Below are positions 23,540 through 35,559 of a DNA stretch of 64,000 bases, piece after piece. The DNA is from Capsicum annuum. Its lineage: Eukaryota > Streptophyta > Magnoliopsida > Solanales > Solanaceae. A model generated the notes under the pieces. It saw nothing but the letters and a program-made list of their open reading frames with translations. It was not told the origin of the DNA and ran no database searches. The stretch spans positions 114,796,407 through 114,860,406 of the forward strand of contig NC_061120.1 in the NCBI RefSeq assembly GCF_002878395.1. Direction: 5' to 3'. Position 1 is the first letter of the stretch; each line of letters starts with the position of its first letter. The translations under genes were made by a program, and so were the position numbers.

Positions 23540-24180
23540 GCAATGTCTCTAACGGTCAATTGCACCATTCTAAAATACTCTAACCATAGTGAATGGTCCA
23601 GATTATTTGGATTTTAGCTTGTGAGGAAACAAGGGAAGTCTCAAATTGTAAAGAAAGACAAAATCATTGGGTTGGAATTCTGTTTTCCCAATATTTTGAT
23701 TATGGTACAAATTTATATATTTTGATTATGGTACAAATTTATCTTTTCCTTGTATCATACTAAACTTTCATAGGCGCAAAAATAGAACTCATTCATCTAC
23801 TCTAATATAAATTTTATTGCATTACTCCATCAAGATTTGGCCTCATTAATACCCATAGTACCTTGTGTTCAAGTTTGACACAAAAGTGAAATGCTTTTTT
23901 ATACACAAGTTGATTTGGAGATATGTCTGTTAAAGTCTTGTAGGTTATACGGTAGCCCATAATGCATTATATACCCTTTTATCCTAGTTTATCTGAGAGG
24001 TATTCATTGTCCTTTCCAAAATAGACATTACCTACTGATTTGAAACCTCAAACTTCCACTTATCTATAGGTTATAAGGTAAGGATACATTATGTTTAACA
24101 CCATATTTATCAAGCAAGAATTTCAAAGAGCAGTTATAAAAGCTTGAACACCCATCATAAGTGAAAGATTGAGGTGCATC
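23540..24180 (-). pseudogene. Athila integrase, C-terminal part (split by solo LTR)
   Basis: Minus-strand reading from 24180 gives SFTYDGCSSFYNC, LLDKYGVKHNVSLPYH, then TYKTLTDISPNQLVYKKAFHF and VKLEHKVLW. These are the second half of the Athila integrase core (Asp at the Y-D-G site) and the segment after it. The first half is at 29085 and beyond; the solo LTR at 24181-29084 lies between them. Stops are present, and a 26-bp exact tandem duplication lies at 23691-23742. Confidence 0.8.
23691..23742. repeat. 26-bp exact tandem duplication
   Basis: A 26-bp unit beginning atattttgattatgg is repeated once without change (23691-23716 and 23717-23742). It lies in the Athila region just downstream of integrase. 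Being identical, it is probably a recent slippage event. Confidence 0.9.
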
Positions 24181-25022
24181 TGTCACAACATGATTTACAA
24201 GTCATGATGACATCTACTTTATCCCGCCAGTAGGTAAGACAAATCATAGCCTGGAGCCACACACAATGGTCTAACTTGGTGGAAAATGTCCTAAGAGATG
24301 AATATCAGCATTTAAAGAGTTAAGACTGTAATAAAGCAGTCATAACACTCTAATAGATAGATTACAAGGCATAACCATCTCAAGATTTAGTATTATCAGT
24401 ACAAGAGCTACTACAAATGAACTATGAGTACTAAATAGTCAAATACAATTTGCCTCAAAGATGAAATACTAGACATTGATAAATAAAAAGAAAAAAAGGA
24501 ACTCTGACTCTAAGAGCGCACCCAATCTTCAAAATAAATTGTGCACAAACATCACATTATCGGTGAAAACTAGTACTCGAATCTTCTTAAAAAAAGGTAC
24601 TGAAGTATAGTATGAGTACCAAAACCATGGATACTCAGTAGGCACCATCAGCCAACTAAGATAATTTATGATATAAATATGATAAGATACAAGATAAAGT
24701 AAATAATGTCAAGGTAATAGGGCAAACCTAGAAATAAGCACCAACGTTGTTATGTATATGGTAATGAAATAAATCTAGAAAATTAACATAAAGATCACAC
24801 AATTATAACTACTAAATTATCCCTCATAAGACAATAAGTTCAGAAATGTAAATAGCCCAACACAAGCCTCCATAAGCCTGGAGGGTACAATCAAAGAGAA
24901 ATAAGAAACCATTGACCCATAACTCTAGCTAATATCAGTTATAACCATAAAACTATCTATATTGAATCGTATCATTCAAAACTTGTAATTCCATACACGG
25001 ACCAAAACTCATATCATTCTCA

Positions 25023-25027
25023 TTAGT
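25023..25027. repeat. Target-site duplication TTAGT (left copy)
   Basis: TTAGT directly precedes the TGAAACACC end of the solo family B LTR. The matching copy is at 27194-27198. Five bases is the normal duplication length for gypsy integration. Confidence 0.85.
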
Positions 25028-27193
25028 TGAAACACCTCAAATTTTGGCCCTTGAAATTTTCCTGAGTTTTGAGCTTATTGCCCTTGTTATGACTGCACCC
25101 CATGAGTCGTAGGGTGTCTTGATGAGTCTTTGGGATAAGTCATAACCGTACTAGTAATTTTGTAGCTTGAATCTTCTCTAAGTACGAGTGGTTCACTAAG
25201 AGTCATAATGTGATATTACGAATCATAGTGCGTCTAGTGTATGTCCTAATTGGGTTTTGTGTTGGCTATGACTAGACCCTATGAGATTTAGGGTCCCATT
25301 ACGTTTGGTGCCATTGATTTGTAAGGATAACAGTGTAGGTTTCATTGATAGTACTACCTTGGTTACAACTCGTGGTGGTTACGAGTCATGGGGATGACTT
25401 GTAATCAAAGGCGAAACTTTTTAGCTTTTAAGGTGATTGTATTCTAGACATTTTTCCTCTTAACCAAATATAACCCCATGACTTATAACCTCTTTTAGAG
25501 TGTCATTATCTCTCAGAATCATCTAAGTAACTCCTCAAATACTCCTAATCCTTAATATCAAGAACACTAAGGATTTTTAAAAGGTTGATCGATTATGGCT
25601 CTCAAGGGCGATTTCTCTCTGTACATCTTACTAATACAGGTGTGTTAATCTTCCCTCATTGTTAATTTGTAAAAAACATGGGTTTTAAAGTATTGTTTCA
25701 TGAGGTGTTACTTTGCTTTTGAAACAAACTTTAGGGGTTTGAATGTTTATGAATTGAACAATGTTTCTCATGGTTTATATATAATTTTTATGCTTTAATT
25801 ATGGTTTTGAACATGTGGGTGCATGGGTATGGTGTATGAACTCGGGAATTGTGATTTCCCAAACTTCTGACTTTTGAAGTGGTTATGTCCCAAAACCAAT
25901 AATATAAAATGAGTTTTCATTATGAGAACTGTGGTAATTTGTAAAATTGAACTAGTCTTTAACTATTGCATGGTATACCAAGGTTTTTGAAATACAATGG
26001 TATGATTTAATGAACAAAGGGAGTTGTTTTCCAAAGTTAATGGAAATTATTTTGGCATTTTCTTGTTACGTTACAAGTATAGTTGTATGACGATACCAAT
26101 AATGTATGCCTTAATGTGGAATATGGTTAAATGAATGGTAATGTGTGATACTTTTTAATTGGGTTTTAATAAGGGTTATGTAGCTAAATTGTGAAAGTGG
26201 AGGTTTGAGTGACCTATACTGGAAACCGTATTTTCTAACGTGGGGGTCAAAGTGGCCATGGAGGTTTATGTCCCCTTTATTATTATTATTATTTCAGGAT
26301 TAGTGTGGTTCGATTCTCGTGTAAATCATTAAATAATCGGGTTCTTAAGTCACCTTAGTATATGTTGGGAGGGTCGAGTCCCTCATGTGTATATATATTT
26401 GATATTATTCTCTAACTTATGTGGCTACAGGCACTTGGGCCTGACCAGGGGGTGAGAATAGGGCCCATATAGCCTATGGGTACTATTATATGATGGCTGA
26501 GCTACACAATTAGGTTAAGGTTTTGAAAAGAATGTCAAGCCTTGTTCCCTATCCCGATATGTGATATATATATATGTGTGTGTGTGTGTGTTTTCATTTG
26601 ATTATATTCACAGGTATTTGAAATGATTTTAAACAGTTGATCATGTCATTATGTTATCCTTATCCCCTAGTTACATGCTAGCATTCACCCTGCTAACCAT
26701 CTTCAGACATTGTATCCTCGCATGATGCAAGAACTATTCATACTTTTACTCTTCCGTCTCAGTGACTTAGATCTGGGATTAGCTATCGAGTCATATTGAA
26801 GTAGTGAGCTTCCATTCATCGAAAAACTCCATTTTATGATTATAGTTTTCAATACATTTTGAGTTATCCTTTGGTTTTAGTTTTTTGCTATTGTCGGGGG
26901 CATGTCCTGCCACTTTATTGATATTCAGTTTTGGATCATAGTTTTGATGGCTTTGTTTGAACTATTGTGGCTATTAGGCAGTATATTTCGGTCGATTGGC
27001 CGGTTATCGATGGTTGGTTATGGACATTCATTTAAACTTTCATAGACTACTTAATGCTATCTTGTTGTAAGTTCAAAATTCAGCTGACCTTCGGATGTGG
27101 TGTGTTTTATTTGGTTTGGTACAGAGGGTGATCTTCAATCCACGTGGCACTTAAGATACTCGTCATGGCCAGGCCCTGATTCAGGTCATGATG
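25028..27193 (+). mobile_element. Solo family B LTR (2,166 bp)
   Basis: It opens TGAAACACCTC, as the B LTRs at 52660 and 60020 do on the minus strand, and ends ggtcatgatg, where an original ...CA end has mutated. An exact 5-bp duplication flanks it. A (TA)n(TG)n microsatellite at 26563-26591 corresponds to the (AT)n at 58452-58469 in the B 5' LTR. Palindromic-like gagtc/cgagt motifs occupy 25085-25400. It splits the 46-bp array of the family A solo LTR. Confidence 0.9.
26563..26591. repeat. (TA)n(TG)n microsatellite
   Basis: A run of TA followed by a run of TG dinucleotides inside the solo B LTR. The related B LTR at 58452-58469 has only the (AT) part. Confidence 0.9.
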
Positions 27194-27198
27194 TTAGT
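27194..27198. repeat. Target-site duplication TTAGT (right copy)
   Basis: Exact match to 25023-25027, directly after the solo B LTR. Confidence 0.85.
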
Positions 27199-29084
27199 AT
27201 AAACATTATTACATCATTTGTTGAACTCGAATCAAATCTTATTGTATCAATGTCATCAACAATTGCTGGACTTGAATCAAAACCCATATTAATAGAGAAT
27301 GTTAATAAACCATACAAATAAACCATATTCATAAGCCGTAACAATAAACCATATAATTATACTCCATCAATAAACCACCAAACTTTACCTGAAATTAGCA
27401 CCAACTCTCAATTACCAAACTAGAATAATTATTTCATATTTAACCTCTTCAAAGTCCCAAAAGAATCATTAATAAGGGTTCAACATGCATAAATAATCTA
27501 TTAAAGCTAACATATGTCTTGGCCTAAGGTTTGCCAGAGGGGCCAACTTCTAATCCCTTAAATCTATTTTAGGATAATTCTACCCCAGACTAGGCTAAGG
27601 TATATATATTCGTTTCTAGATATTAAATATACCCTAATTAGCCCTAAGATAGCAATTATCATAAAACATGAGAAACTAAGTAAATTGTGCCTAAATTATA
27701 GTTTCATGATAGTTTAAATAGTCCAACTAACCCAAATATTTTAAATCATACCTGTAAAACCTAAATCCTATACCATATCTATCATAATATCATAATTATA
27801 CTACAAAATAGCTCAATCTATTGGAGAGGGTAAACCTAGCCTACCTGGACACCAAAAGAAAGAATGAAGGATTTGCTAAACCACTTATTTCCATTTCAAC
27901 GAAGCTCCTGCAAGGTTCCACGCTATCAAAATCACAATTTACTCATCAAAATAAGAACAATGATACTAAATTGTACTAGTGTGCTTCAAATCCATAATTA
28001 CGTAAAAGTCCCATGTAGAGATCATTTTTGGAGTTTCACTTTCAAAACCAAAACAACATCCCTCTGTTCTAAAGGAACATGTACCCTCCAAAAAATGTGA
28101 ATTTTGAGATATAATATGCATCAATCAAGCCACCAAACTTATAGGGAATTTTGGAAAAATATGAAAAATTGTATCATGAAATTGACCAAAGCTTACCACA
28201 TATTTGAAGAAGAAACATGTAAATTAACTTCACCCAAGCTCTAAAATAACCCACAAGTGATTCTCCTAAGTTTTCCCACTTTTTAGGGTTCAATATTCTA
28301 GGGAATGGATAAAAATGGTGAAAAATTGAGATAATTTGTGCATTTATACCTTTACCAGGTCCACGGGTGTCTCATAAGCAAATACTGGGCCTCTTAAGCG
28401 GTCACCACTTAAGCAACATATTTTCACTTTAGTGACATCTGTTGTTACCCCAGATACTTCTTAAGTGACCCTTTTCCTATTAAGTGGCAATCGATTAAGT
28501 CTCAAAGCTATCGCTTCTACTATACCTGCTAGGTGAAGCCAGGCCACTTTAGCGGAATTCGTCCAAACGGCCCTCTAGGCGTTTAGGTGATGCACCAGCA
28601 CTCGTTCAGACTTGGAATTTTTTAATGTCTACGCCAATCCCTTAGGATTAATCCAAAATCCCGTATACATAAATGAGCTATGCTACCCTATTAAATTCAA
28701 CTTTTTGGACTCAATGGCACAGTCAAAATTTCCATTCGAGATTGTTTTTATGAAAAGTGGGTCCCATACCCATGTGCCATTTTTCCTAACTTTTTACCAA
28801 TAACAAAAAATAAGTCTCAAAGACTTGGGACCCGAATCAAGGGTTAACCTAGATTAAAATCAATGTTTTGGAGCTTTTGGATTTGTAAAAATTAGCATGC
28901 AGTATTATTTGACTAATGGTTTTTTCTAGTATCCAATTTGAACCACCAAAAACTTCAAAATAGATAATTAGCTCTAAAAATCAAACAAACTACCCGATAA
29001 CTGAACTATAGTTCCAACAAGCCATAAAATATCTAAACGACAAATATGAGTTGAAAGATAGAATGCCCTGGAGGGTCGTTATTG

Positions 29085-29700
29085 TGTAAAATCTCAAAAA
29101 AAATCCTTCTTCAGAAACATTGTAACGCTTTTACCTTCATTTTTTCGAAGCATAATTACTTCCACCCATTTTAAACATAGTCAACAACCACCAAGATATA
29201 CTCCATTCTATGTGATCTAACACATGGGCCCATAAAGTATATCCCTCATACATCAAACAACTCAATCTTAAGGATATTCGTTATTGGAAGTTCAAGTCTA
29301 CGCGAGATATTCCCTTGCCTTTGACATTGATCAAAAGGACTATCATAATCATGAGTGTCTTTATAAATTGCAGGCCAAAAGTAACCATATTGTTAGATGT
29401 TATGTTTGGTCCTTGCACCTACATTGTGACCCCTAAATGGAGAGGAATGGCGTGCTACAAAGATACATATAATCTCCACCTCAGGAATACATTTTCAAAT
29501 TATTCCATCTACATAGAACCTAAAAGGAATGGTCCATCCTAAAAGAACTTCCCACCTCATGTATGAACCGCTTTCACTATTGAAATGACATATCTTCTAG
29601 GACCAAATCACTTGCCAAATAATTTATGAAATTCTTATACCAAGGGATTAAGTCATGCAATGCTTCCAAGGCCTGTTCATCTAGAAAAGCATCATCAATT
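29085..29700 (-). pseudogene. Athila integrase, N-terminal and core part
   Basis: On the minus strand a QCQRQGNISRR stretch (CXXC-QR zinc region, first Cys lost) is followed by YFMGPCVRSH and YILVVVDYV. These are the first catalytic Asp (D/Y-F-M-G-P block, Asp altered to Tyr) and the V-V-D-Y-V block. RRIFFEIL follows, and then the solo LTR interrupts. The gene continues at 24180. It catalysed insertion of element DNA when intact. Confidence 0.75.
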
Positions 29701-30480
29701 TCAAGATCACCCTTAGTTTTGGCATCTCCTCCACCTCATAATGTGAATAGTGATTGGGCAACATAATTTGCAGTTTCCTTTTGATCCCTGAACTCAAAAT
29801 AAATCTCTTGGAACAGAAGTGCCCATCTAATAAACCTTTGCTTTGCATCCTACTTTGCCATAAGATGTCTAAGAGATACATAGTTAGTATACATAATGAA
29901 TTTGGTTCTAATCAAGTAAGACGGAATTTCTTTAACGTGAACATAATAGTAGGCATGTATTTTTCTATTAGAGTGTAATTTTTCTAAGCATAACTAGGTG
30001 CTTTCCTAGTATAGAAGATCGGGTGTAGCATTTTCTCTCATCTTTGTCCTAGGACTATTTCTAGCACCACGCCAGTAGCATCGCATATCACCTCGGATGG
30101 AAATGTATAATTTTGAGACACAATAATGGAGGCTAAAATCAAAATCTCCTTTAGTCATTCAAATGTTTTTAGACATGTCTCATGAACACAAACTTCACAC
30201 CCTTCTCCAACAACTTTCCCAATGTGTTATCAATTTTAGAGATGGCCTTGATGAATTGTCTATAGAAACATTCATTACCTAAGAAACTATGAATGCCCTT
30301 TATCAAACTTGGTGGTAGCAACATCTAAATCAAATCAATCTTTGCCTTGTCAACTTCAATACCTTTTAGAAATTTTTAACTTAGCACTATTCTTCTTTAA
30401 CTATGAAATGGCACTTTTCCCAGTTTAGCACTAAGTTGCAATCCTCAAATATTATCAAAACTTTGGCAAGGTGTGCCAAG
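29701..30480 (-). pseudogene. Athila RNase H remnant
   Basis: Minus-strand blocks in order include FE-LKEILILASIIV (about 30150), a VICDATG segment followed by VLGQR (about 30060-30090), KMLHPIFY (about 30030), and a region where DHSALKYL-type sequence would sit (about 29860). These match the RNase H that follows RT in Athila pol. At least one frame change and several stops are present. Confidence 0.65.
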
Positions 30481-30499
30481 CAATTATAAAATGTGCCAC

Positions 30500-31080
30500 C
30501 CATAATTAAAAGTTACCCATAAAAACATCAATAGTATCTTTCACCACATTGAGAAAGATAGACTTCATACAATGCTGGAAGAGGGGATAACATTACATAG
30601 ACCAAACGTCATCCTTTTAAAAATGGATGTCCCATTAGACAGGTGGAAGTGGTCCTCTCTTGGTATTTCAGAGAAATTAAGATTTGATTATATCCTGAAT
30701 AACCATCTTGAAAATAATAACATTCCTTACTAGTAAGAAGGTCTAAAATATAATCTATAAAAGGCTTAGAAAAGTAATTCTTCTTAATCCATGAGTTTAA
30801 CTTTTGATAACCCATGGAAGCACACCATCGGGTGAATGGCCTCATAGAATTAGTTCGTTCTTCTCATTTGGAACCACAGAGGTTCCACTTTCTTTGGCAC
30901 ACATTGAACTTGGCTCACCAATTTCCTTTTAGCAATAGGATAAACTACTCCTGCATCCAACCACTTAATGATCTCCTTCTTTACAATATCTTGTATTTTA
31001 GGGTTTAATCTCCATCGGTCATCTTGCGAGTGCAAATTCCAGGTGGAATTTTCATAATGTTGGCAATGGACCATCCAATG
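30500..31080 (-). pseudogene. Athila reverse transcriptase remnant
   Basis: The segment read from 31020 gives RRLNPK then VVKKEIIKWLDAGVVYPIA, followed by VQCVPKK (about 30900). The next frames contain FIDYILDLL and YYFQDGYSGYNQI (about 30700), a highly diagnostic Athila stretch. The catalytic box, normally F-M-D-D, reads DVFMGN at about 30512-30530, so both aspartates are lost (rc of gttacc at 30512-30517). It is non-functional. Confidence 0.85.
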
Positions 31081-31089
31081 GCCCTTTTG

Positions 31090-31470
31090 AACATCTTCAA
31101 TACAGATACTAAGGCCTCAACTTGCCATCTAATAAATTAGTTGTAATGATAATTGGGAATGTATTGTTGGCCCTTAGAAACACATAATTTAAATGAGAAG
31201 AAAATGCCTTGATATCCAAAATGGGAAGCTCCTTAATATATAGTTTAAACGATGGGGTCACTTTATTCTTTTGATTAAGATCCAACTTCTTTGATTCATA
31301 AGTATATAATCCCCTACTAGCAAGTACACTCACAATCTCCTCATACTTTTCAATACCTTTACTATCTAAATTCATTTTCACTATTACAAGTTCCTTAATA
31401 CTAAGTCTCTCCTCAATAGGAACTACTCTCTCATCAGAATATATGATGCTAATCACCAAAATCATATGTA
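31090..31470 (-). pseudogene. Athila pol linker before RT
   Basis: An uninterrupted 118-codon minus-strand frame contains KELPILDIKAFSSHLNYVFL and then NNTFPIII. It matches the Athila segment linking protease and RT (the L-P-SHLKY-FL block). It is among the better preserved pieces, but its neighbours are out of frame with it. Confidence 0.7.
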
Positions 31471-31480
31471 TGTCCTTTGG

Positions 31481-32055
31481 TTATTTCATTGATCGACATA
31501 AATTAAAAGTAACCTTTTTATCATTTAATAAAAACCCTATCTGCCCCATTTCTATTTCAACCAATGCCCTAGCAGTAGCACATAAGGACCTTTCTGATAA
31601 AATTGAAACCTCAGAGTCAACCCTACAGTAAAGAACTACAAAGTCCTTTAGAAATAGAAAAGATGGTACCTTCACCATGATCCGCACAAGATACCCACAG
31701 GATTCTTTACAGTACGATCCACCATTAGAACTGTCATTCAGGTTTGTTTAGGCAAACCCAAGCCCAACAACACAGAAACAACTAGTAATATCAAATTAAT
31801 GCTTGAACCTTAGTCGCATAAGGCCCATGAAAATTTTGAAGACCCAATAGTATAAGGAATCGTAAAAGATCTCCAATATTTCTTATTTTGAACCAAATAG
31901 TGAGAGGTAATTGTGCTATAATGGTGCAAATTATAAATAAGATCAAAATTCATTTTCCACTTCTTTGTTACCAAATCTTTCATAAAGATCGCATAGCCTG
32001 ACATTTGTTCTAGAGCCTCCAAAAGAAAGACATTTACTATTAACTCATTCAACAT
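31481..32055 (-). pseudogene. Athila aspartic protease remnant
   Basis: Minus-strand frames read NVFLLEALEQMSGYAIFMKD (about 32030) and SFTIPYTIGSSKFSWALCD (about 31870-31815). A stop at the next codon is followed by GSSINLI, so the active-site D-L-G-A-S reads D-stop-G-S-S. The later block gives ILSERSLCATARALVEIEMG (about 31600) and NLCRSMK, equal to the I-L-G-R-P-FLATA-A block. The order and spacing suit a retropepsin processing Gag-Pol. Confidence 0.8.
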
Positions 32056-34000
32056 TGAAATAAGATTTTTATAGTTACCCCTCTTAAGCTTTCTTATTCA
32101 ATCTCTAGAGGAAATAAGGAAGAGGTATTCAGGTGGACTTCAGTTCTGGTGTAACCTTCTTACTTTTCCCTTTGTCATCCTTAACCTCTTTTTCAGCATC
32201 TAGAGGCTTTTAGGATGCATCTTTATTTACCACCACATTCTATGCTTCCTTCTCATCCTTATCATCAATGACCATAACATCATTCCTCTTGTTATTAGCC
32301 ACATGCATAGGCAGATCAATAAAAAACTTATCATTCCAAGTAGTAATATATAAACAATGATATCATTCTTAGGATTTTTAATGGTGGTTATAGGAAATGT
32401 GCCTTTTGATGTTGGTTTAATATGGAATACATCTGCCCAAATTGTTTCTTAAGTTATTTAACAACAGTTTCATGAGACTCTACTTTTCCTCTCAAACTTG
32501 AAAATGTTGGCCTTAATTTCCTTAAGGCAACTCTTATGGATTCTAACCCCTTAACAAATTTTACAAGCAAGTCCTCCTTTTATGAATTTCCAGATTCAAC
32601 ATCATGATTCCTTGATGAAACCTATAGGCCATTTTTTTCTTTGTAATTATCTTTTAGCTTCTAATCACTATGTCCATCCGTAGTCCTTTTTTGTACCTAG
32701 ACCAATTACAGTTGTCTCCATAATAGTTTGAACATTTATTCCCTTGACTAGAGTTTCAATTATCTTTATTAGACCATTTGACCTTGGCTCTGAAACTAGC
32801 CACCTCTCTATCAAGATATTTAGATTCCTCCTAAGAATTAGAATCTTCATATCTTGAAGCGTTACCTCATGTACCCCATGTATTGAACTTTTTTTCTCCA
32901 GCTACTAAAAATAGCTTACAAAACAAACCAATCTCATCCTTGGCTTTTCTACCTCTTAAGCTACTATCTCATTTAGCTGTGCCATCTCTTGAGCTACTGT
33001 CTCATCTAATGATCACTTCTCAATAGAGGCTCCAATTTTGTTAGTATTGGTAGACCTTTATACCTCCTGAATATGCCACCCTCTATTGGTTATAGTAATC
33101 TGATCAATGATTTTAGAATCATGTTCACATTGTAGACTTATAAAGTCTCCACCAGTGATAGTGTCTACAGCCTTAGTATTACTATTCAAGTCTATGTAGA
33201 AGATCTTAAGAAAGTTTCTACCACTAGTCTTGTGATTTGGCACATTTTGTAGCTTCTTTTGGAACCTCAATCATTTCTAGTATAGTACCTCAAAATTTAA
33301 CTATATGAAGTTATATATTTCAATCTTCAATTGTAATATTCTGGAGGGCTGGAAAAATTGATCAAAGAATTGAGTCCTCCACTCGTTCAAATTACTGATA
33401 GATCTGTGGGTAAACTTACCTAACAATAGAGTAGCTTCCCACATAAAAGAGAATGGGAATAATCTTAGTTTAATCACCTCCTGACTCATACCAGGTAGAT
33501 TATATCAAGTGCATATCCTCGTAAAATTCATGATATTCATGTCTGCATCATCATTTGACAGACCAACAAAGACCTTCTTTAAATTCAATAGTCGAATTAT
33601 CTCACTAGTGATATAAAAATTTGTACCTTAAAGGAAATATGGAGGAATGATGGAACCTATTTCAATTGGCTCGATATACCTCAAATCTTCCTCTAGATCA
33701 TCATAAATAGGTAGATATTTATAGATTTCTTATTGTCCCCTATTGCTTCTTAATCTTTGCCTCATATTTAGTGTAGCTAGATGATCTTCTTCATCTTGTC
33801 TAGCCCTTTCAACTCATTGGTCAGCTTCTTTCCTAGAATTTGTTCTACAGTTTCCTTAATATCATGCTAAAGTTTCTAATTTACAATTACTAGTCCATAA
33901 TGAACCCTTCGATTAGGGATTCTTGATTATGAACTCCTTCTCTCTCTACCCTTTAATTTTGTCTCAATGTTCTCTCAAGTTCAGGATCAAATATAATTAG
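32056..34000 (-). pseudogene. Athila gag remnant
   Basis: The minus-strand frame at 33489-33301 reads IKLRLFPFSFM then NLNEWRTQFFDQFFQPSR, the Athila gag core (LRLFPFSL...W...F...KFFPPS). The frame at 33270-33058 reads FQKKLQNVPNHK...TGGDFISLQ, a later gag block. A Cys-poor region near 32690-32740 may be the decayed zinc knuckle. Lys-rich tracts at 32160-32300 are encoded by the minus strand. Stops and frame shifts separate all pieces. Confidence 0.75.
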
Positions 34001-34121
34001 GATATTTCCTTGACTTTAAGTATTTGGCATACACCAGCGTGTGCCCTAGAAATAGTAAAAAAGCAAACTCAACAATCGAAGCAAACAGATCAACAAGCAT
34101 AATAAATTAAATTTATAACGA

Positions 34122-34145
34122 CATTCCCCAATAACAATGCCAAAA
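34122..34145 (-). other. Athila tRNA-Asp-type primer binding site
   Basis: Read minus: TTTTGGCATTGTTATTGGGG then AATG. It corresponds to TGGCGCCGTTGCCGGGGA, the usual Athila site, with six differences, all C-to-T or G-to-A. It abuts the 5' LTR at 34146. Confidence 0.75.
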
Positions 34146-35559
34146 TATAAAACCCAAAGGTCGAGGTCGAATTGACAAATAAAAAGATGAAATTTAGTCA
34201 CATGTTTATCTAGGCGAATTGGTGATTAAGTAAAAATATAGGGGATTTGTTTAAAATAAAACATTATTAGAAAAGTTTCTTTTAGATTTTTAATCAAAAT
34301 AAGATGAGAACTAGGGTTGACATCCCATGATTTCATAAACCCACAGGTTGTTTGTTCTAAGCAAACTGTTGTGATGTATTGTATTCAAAATCTTAAAAGA
34401 TAGGTTTACTGAAATTTCTCCCGACCTGGATTAGATGGATTTCCCTCATTTCCTACTAAATTTAGAGTATCGTACTACTAACCCTTATTCTTAATCTCAC
34501 ATTAACTATCCCCATTACAACTGTAGTTATTAGATGAAGGTTGATAGCTTTAAATCTCTATTATTATTTCCTTTTCCTAATCCATACCTTTCTCCCTGAG
34601 CAAGTTCAAAATACAAGCAACTCTCTAATGTATTCATCCATTATAATGATAATTATAATAAAGGGACTACTAATATATCCAACTACTCCAGTCTAGAATG
34701 ACTTTGCACTTAACCGTTTTTGTTAATTCACTATGGTTTGCATAACCCTATTTTTGGGTTTTAGCTACTCATTGTTTCAAGAATACAAGAGTAATTCATA
34801 GATTATGTGCTTCCATGAACTTAAAATGATAATTAAACTCCAAAATTTCAACATTAATTACTATTATAGGAATAATTTTAGTAAAATTCTAATAATATGA
34901 CTTAGAACCTCAAAAATAATAATCTCCAATCATAATAGACCATAACACGTAAAAATAATCATATAAGAGTATTTATAGATAAAACAAATTCTATCCTAAA
35001 AAAAATAAGAAAATAGTGTTGGTTGTCTCGAACGAGAAAAAGGTATGATTGCAGTTAGATCACATGATCCTCCTTTGGATCTCATGGTTTTTATGTTGAC
35101 TTATCAGCTATTAGAACTTTAAAGATAAGGTTCTTCGTATGTATCTGTGGTATCAATGTACGACTATGGTAAGTTATCTTATGATCGTCATATTTAAGTA
35201 TGGTCCTAACTTGTTCTTGTTTGACCATCTATCACTTAGGTTCTTCAGCCTTGTTCTCAAGCCTTCTTCCCATGACAACAATGTATGGTCATGGATTCAT
35301 GGTTCAGTCATGGGAATTTTTTTTTCTTATCAACTCCTAGGGATACTCTCTGACTCAAGGTACGATCGTGGTTAGATCCCACATTCACCATTTCTTTTAG
35401 ATGAGGTTCCTTTTAGTCTATTCTTCAAAAAATTTTCTTCTTTACGTCCCTAAGGCCTGAAAACACCAAAAAAATACATAAAATCCATAAATACATGTCG
35501 TTGTTTACAAATATTCCTTGTTTTAAGTATCTTAAGTGTTGTAAGTTCATGGTGCATCA
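34146..35559 (-). mobile_element. Athila 5' LTR
   Basis: It is related to 6579-8111 along its length, including 'gaattggtgattaagtaaa', 'gaatgactt' and 'tagatccca'. Minus-strand order is LTR start (about 35559, TGATGCACC), a GATCATGG/CGATCGTGG cluster (35380-35040), a TATA box (rc of gtatttata near 34971-34980), a spacer, then the primer site. The inner end has lost the few dozen bases that would match the TGATAACACCC edge. Confidence 0.7.

Larger units (their letters stand above)
24181..29084 (-). mobile_element. Solo family A LTR inside Athila integrase
   Basis: Read on the minus strand it begins near 29084 (aataacgaccctccagg) and ends at 24181 (gttgtgaca). After removing the nested solo B LTR and one target-site copy it is about 2.73 kb, against 2.71-2.77 kb for the other two family A LTRs. 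It has the same CTTAAG cluster (28370-28580), TATA box (minus, 28342-28349) and 46-bp array. Integrase coding sequence flanks both sides and no internal region exists, so it is a solo LTR. The exact right edge and the target duplication are unresolved. Confidence 0.8.
6579..35559 (-). mobile_element. Minus-strand Athila-type Ty3/gypsy element, decayed and nested
   Basis: The outer LTRs (34146-35559 as 5', 6579-8111 as 3') are related in sequence, for example the shared 'gaattggtgattaagtaaa' and the tagatcccacgat/tagatcccacatt repeats. Inside, on the minus strand and in family order, lie a primer binding site, gag, protease, RT, RNase H, integrase, an extra downstream open reading frame (ORF) and a 3' tail. 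A family A chromovirus (8208-18784) and a solo A LTR (24181-29084) interrupt it. Without those the element is about 13.5 kb, reasonable for Athila. No clean target duplication was found (TACTT at 6573, TACTC at 35562 is only a near match). Confidence 0.8.
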
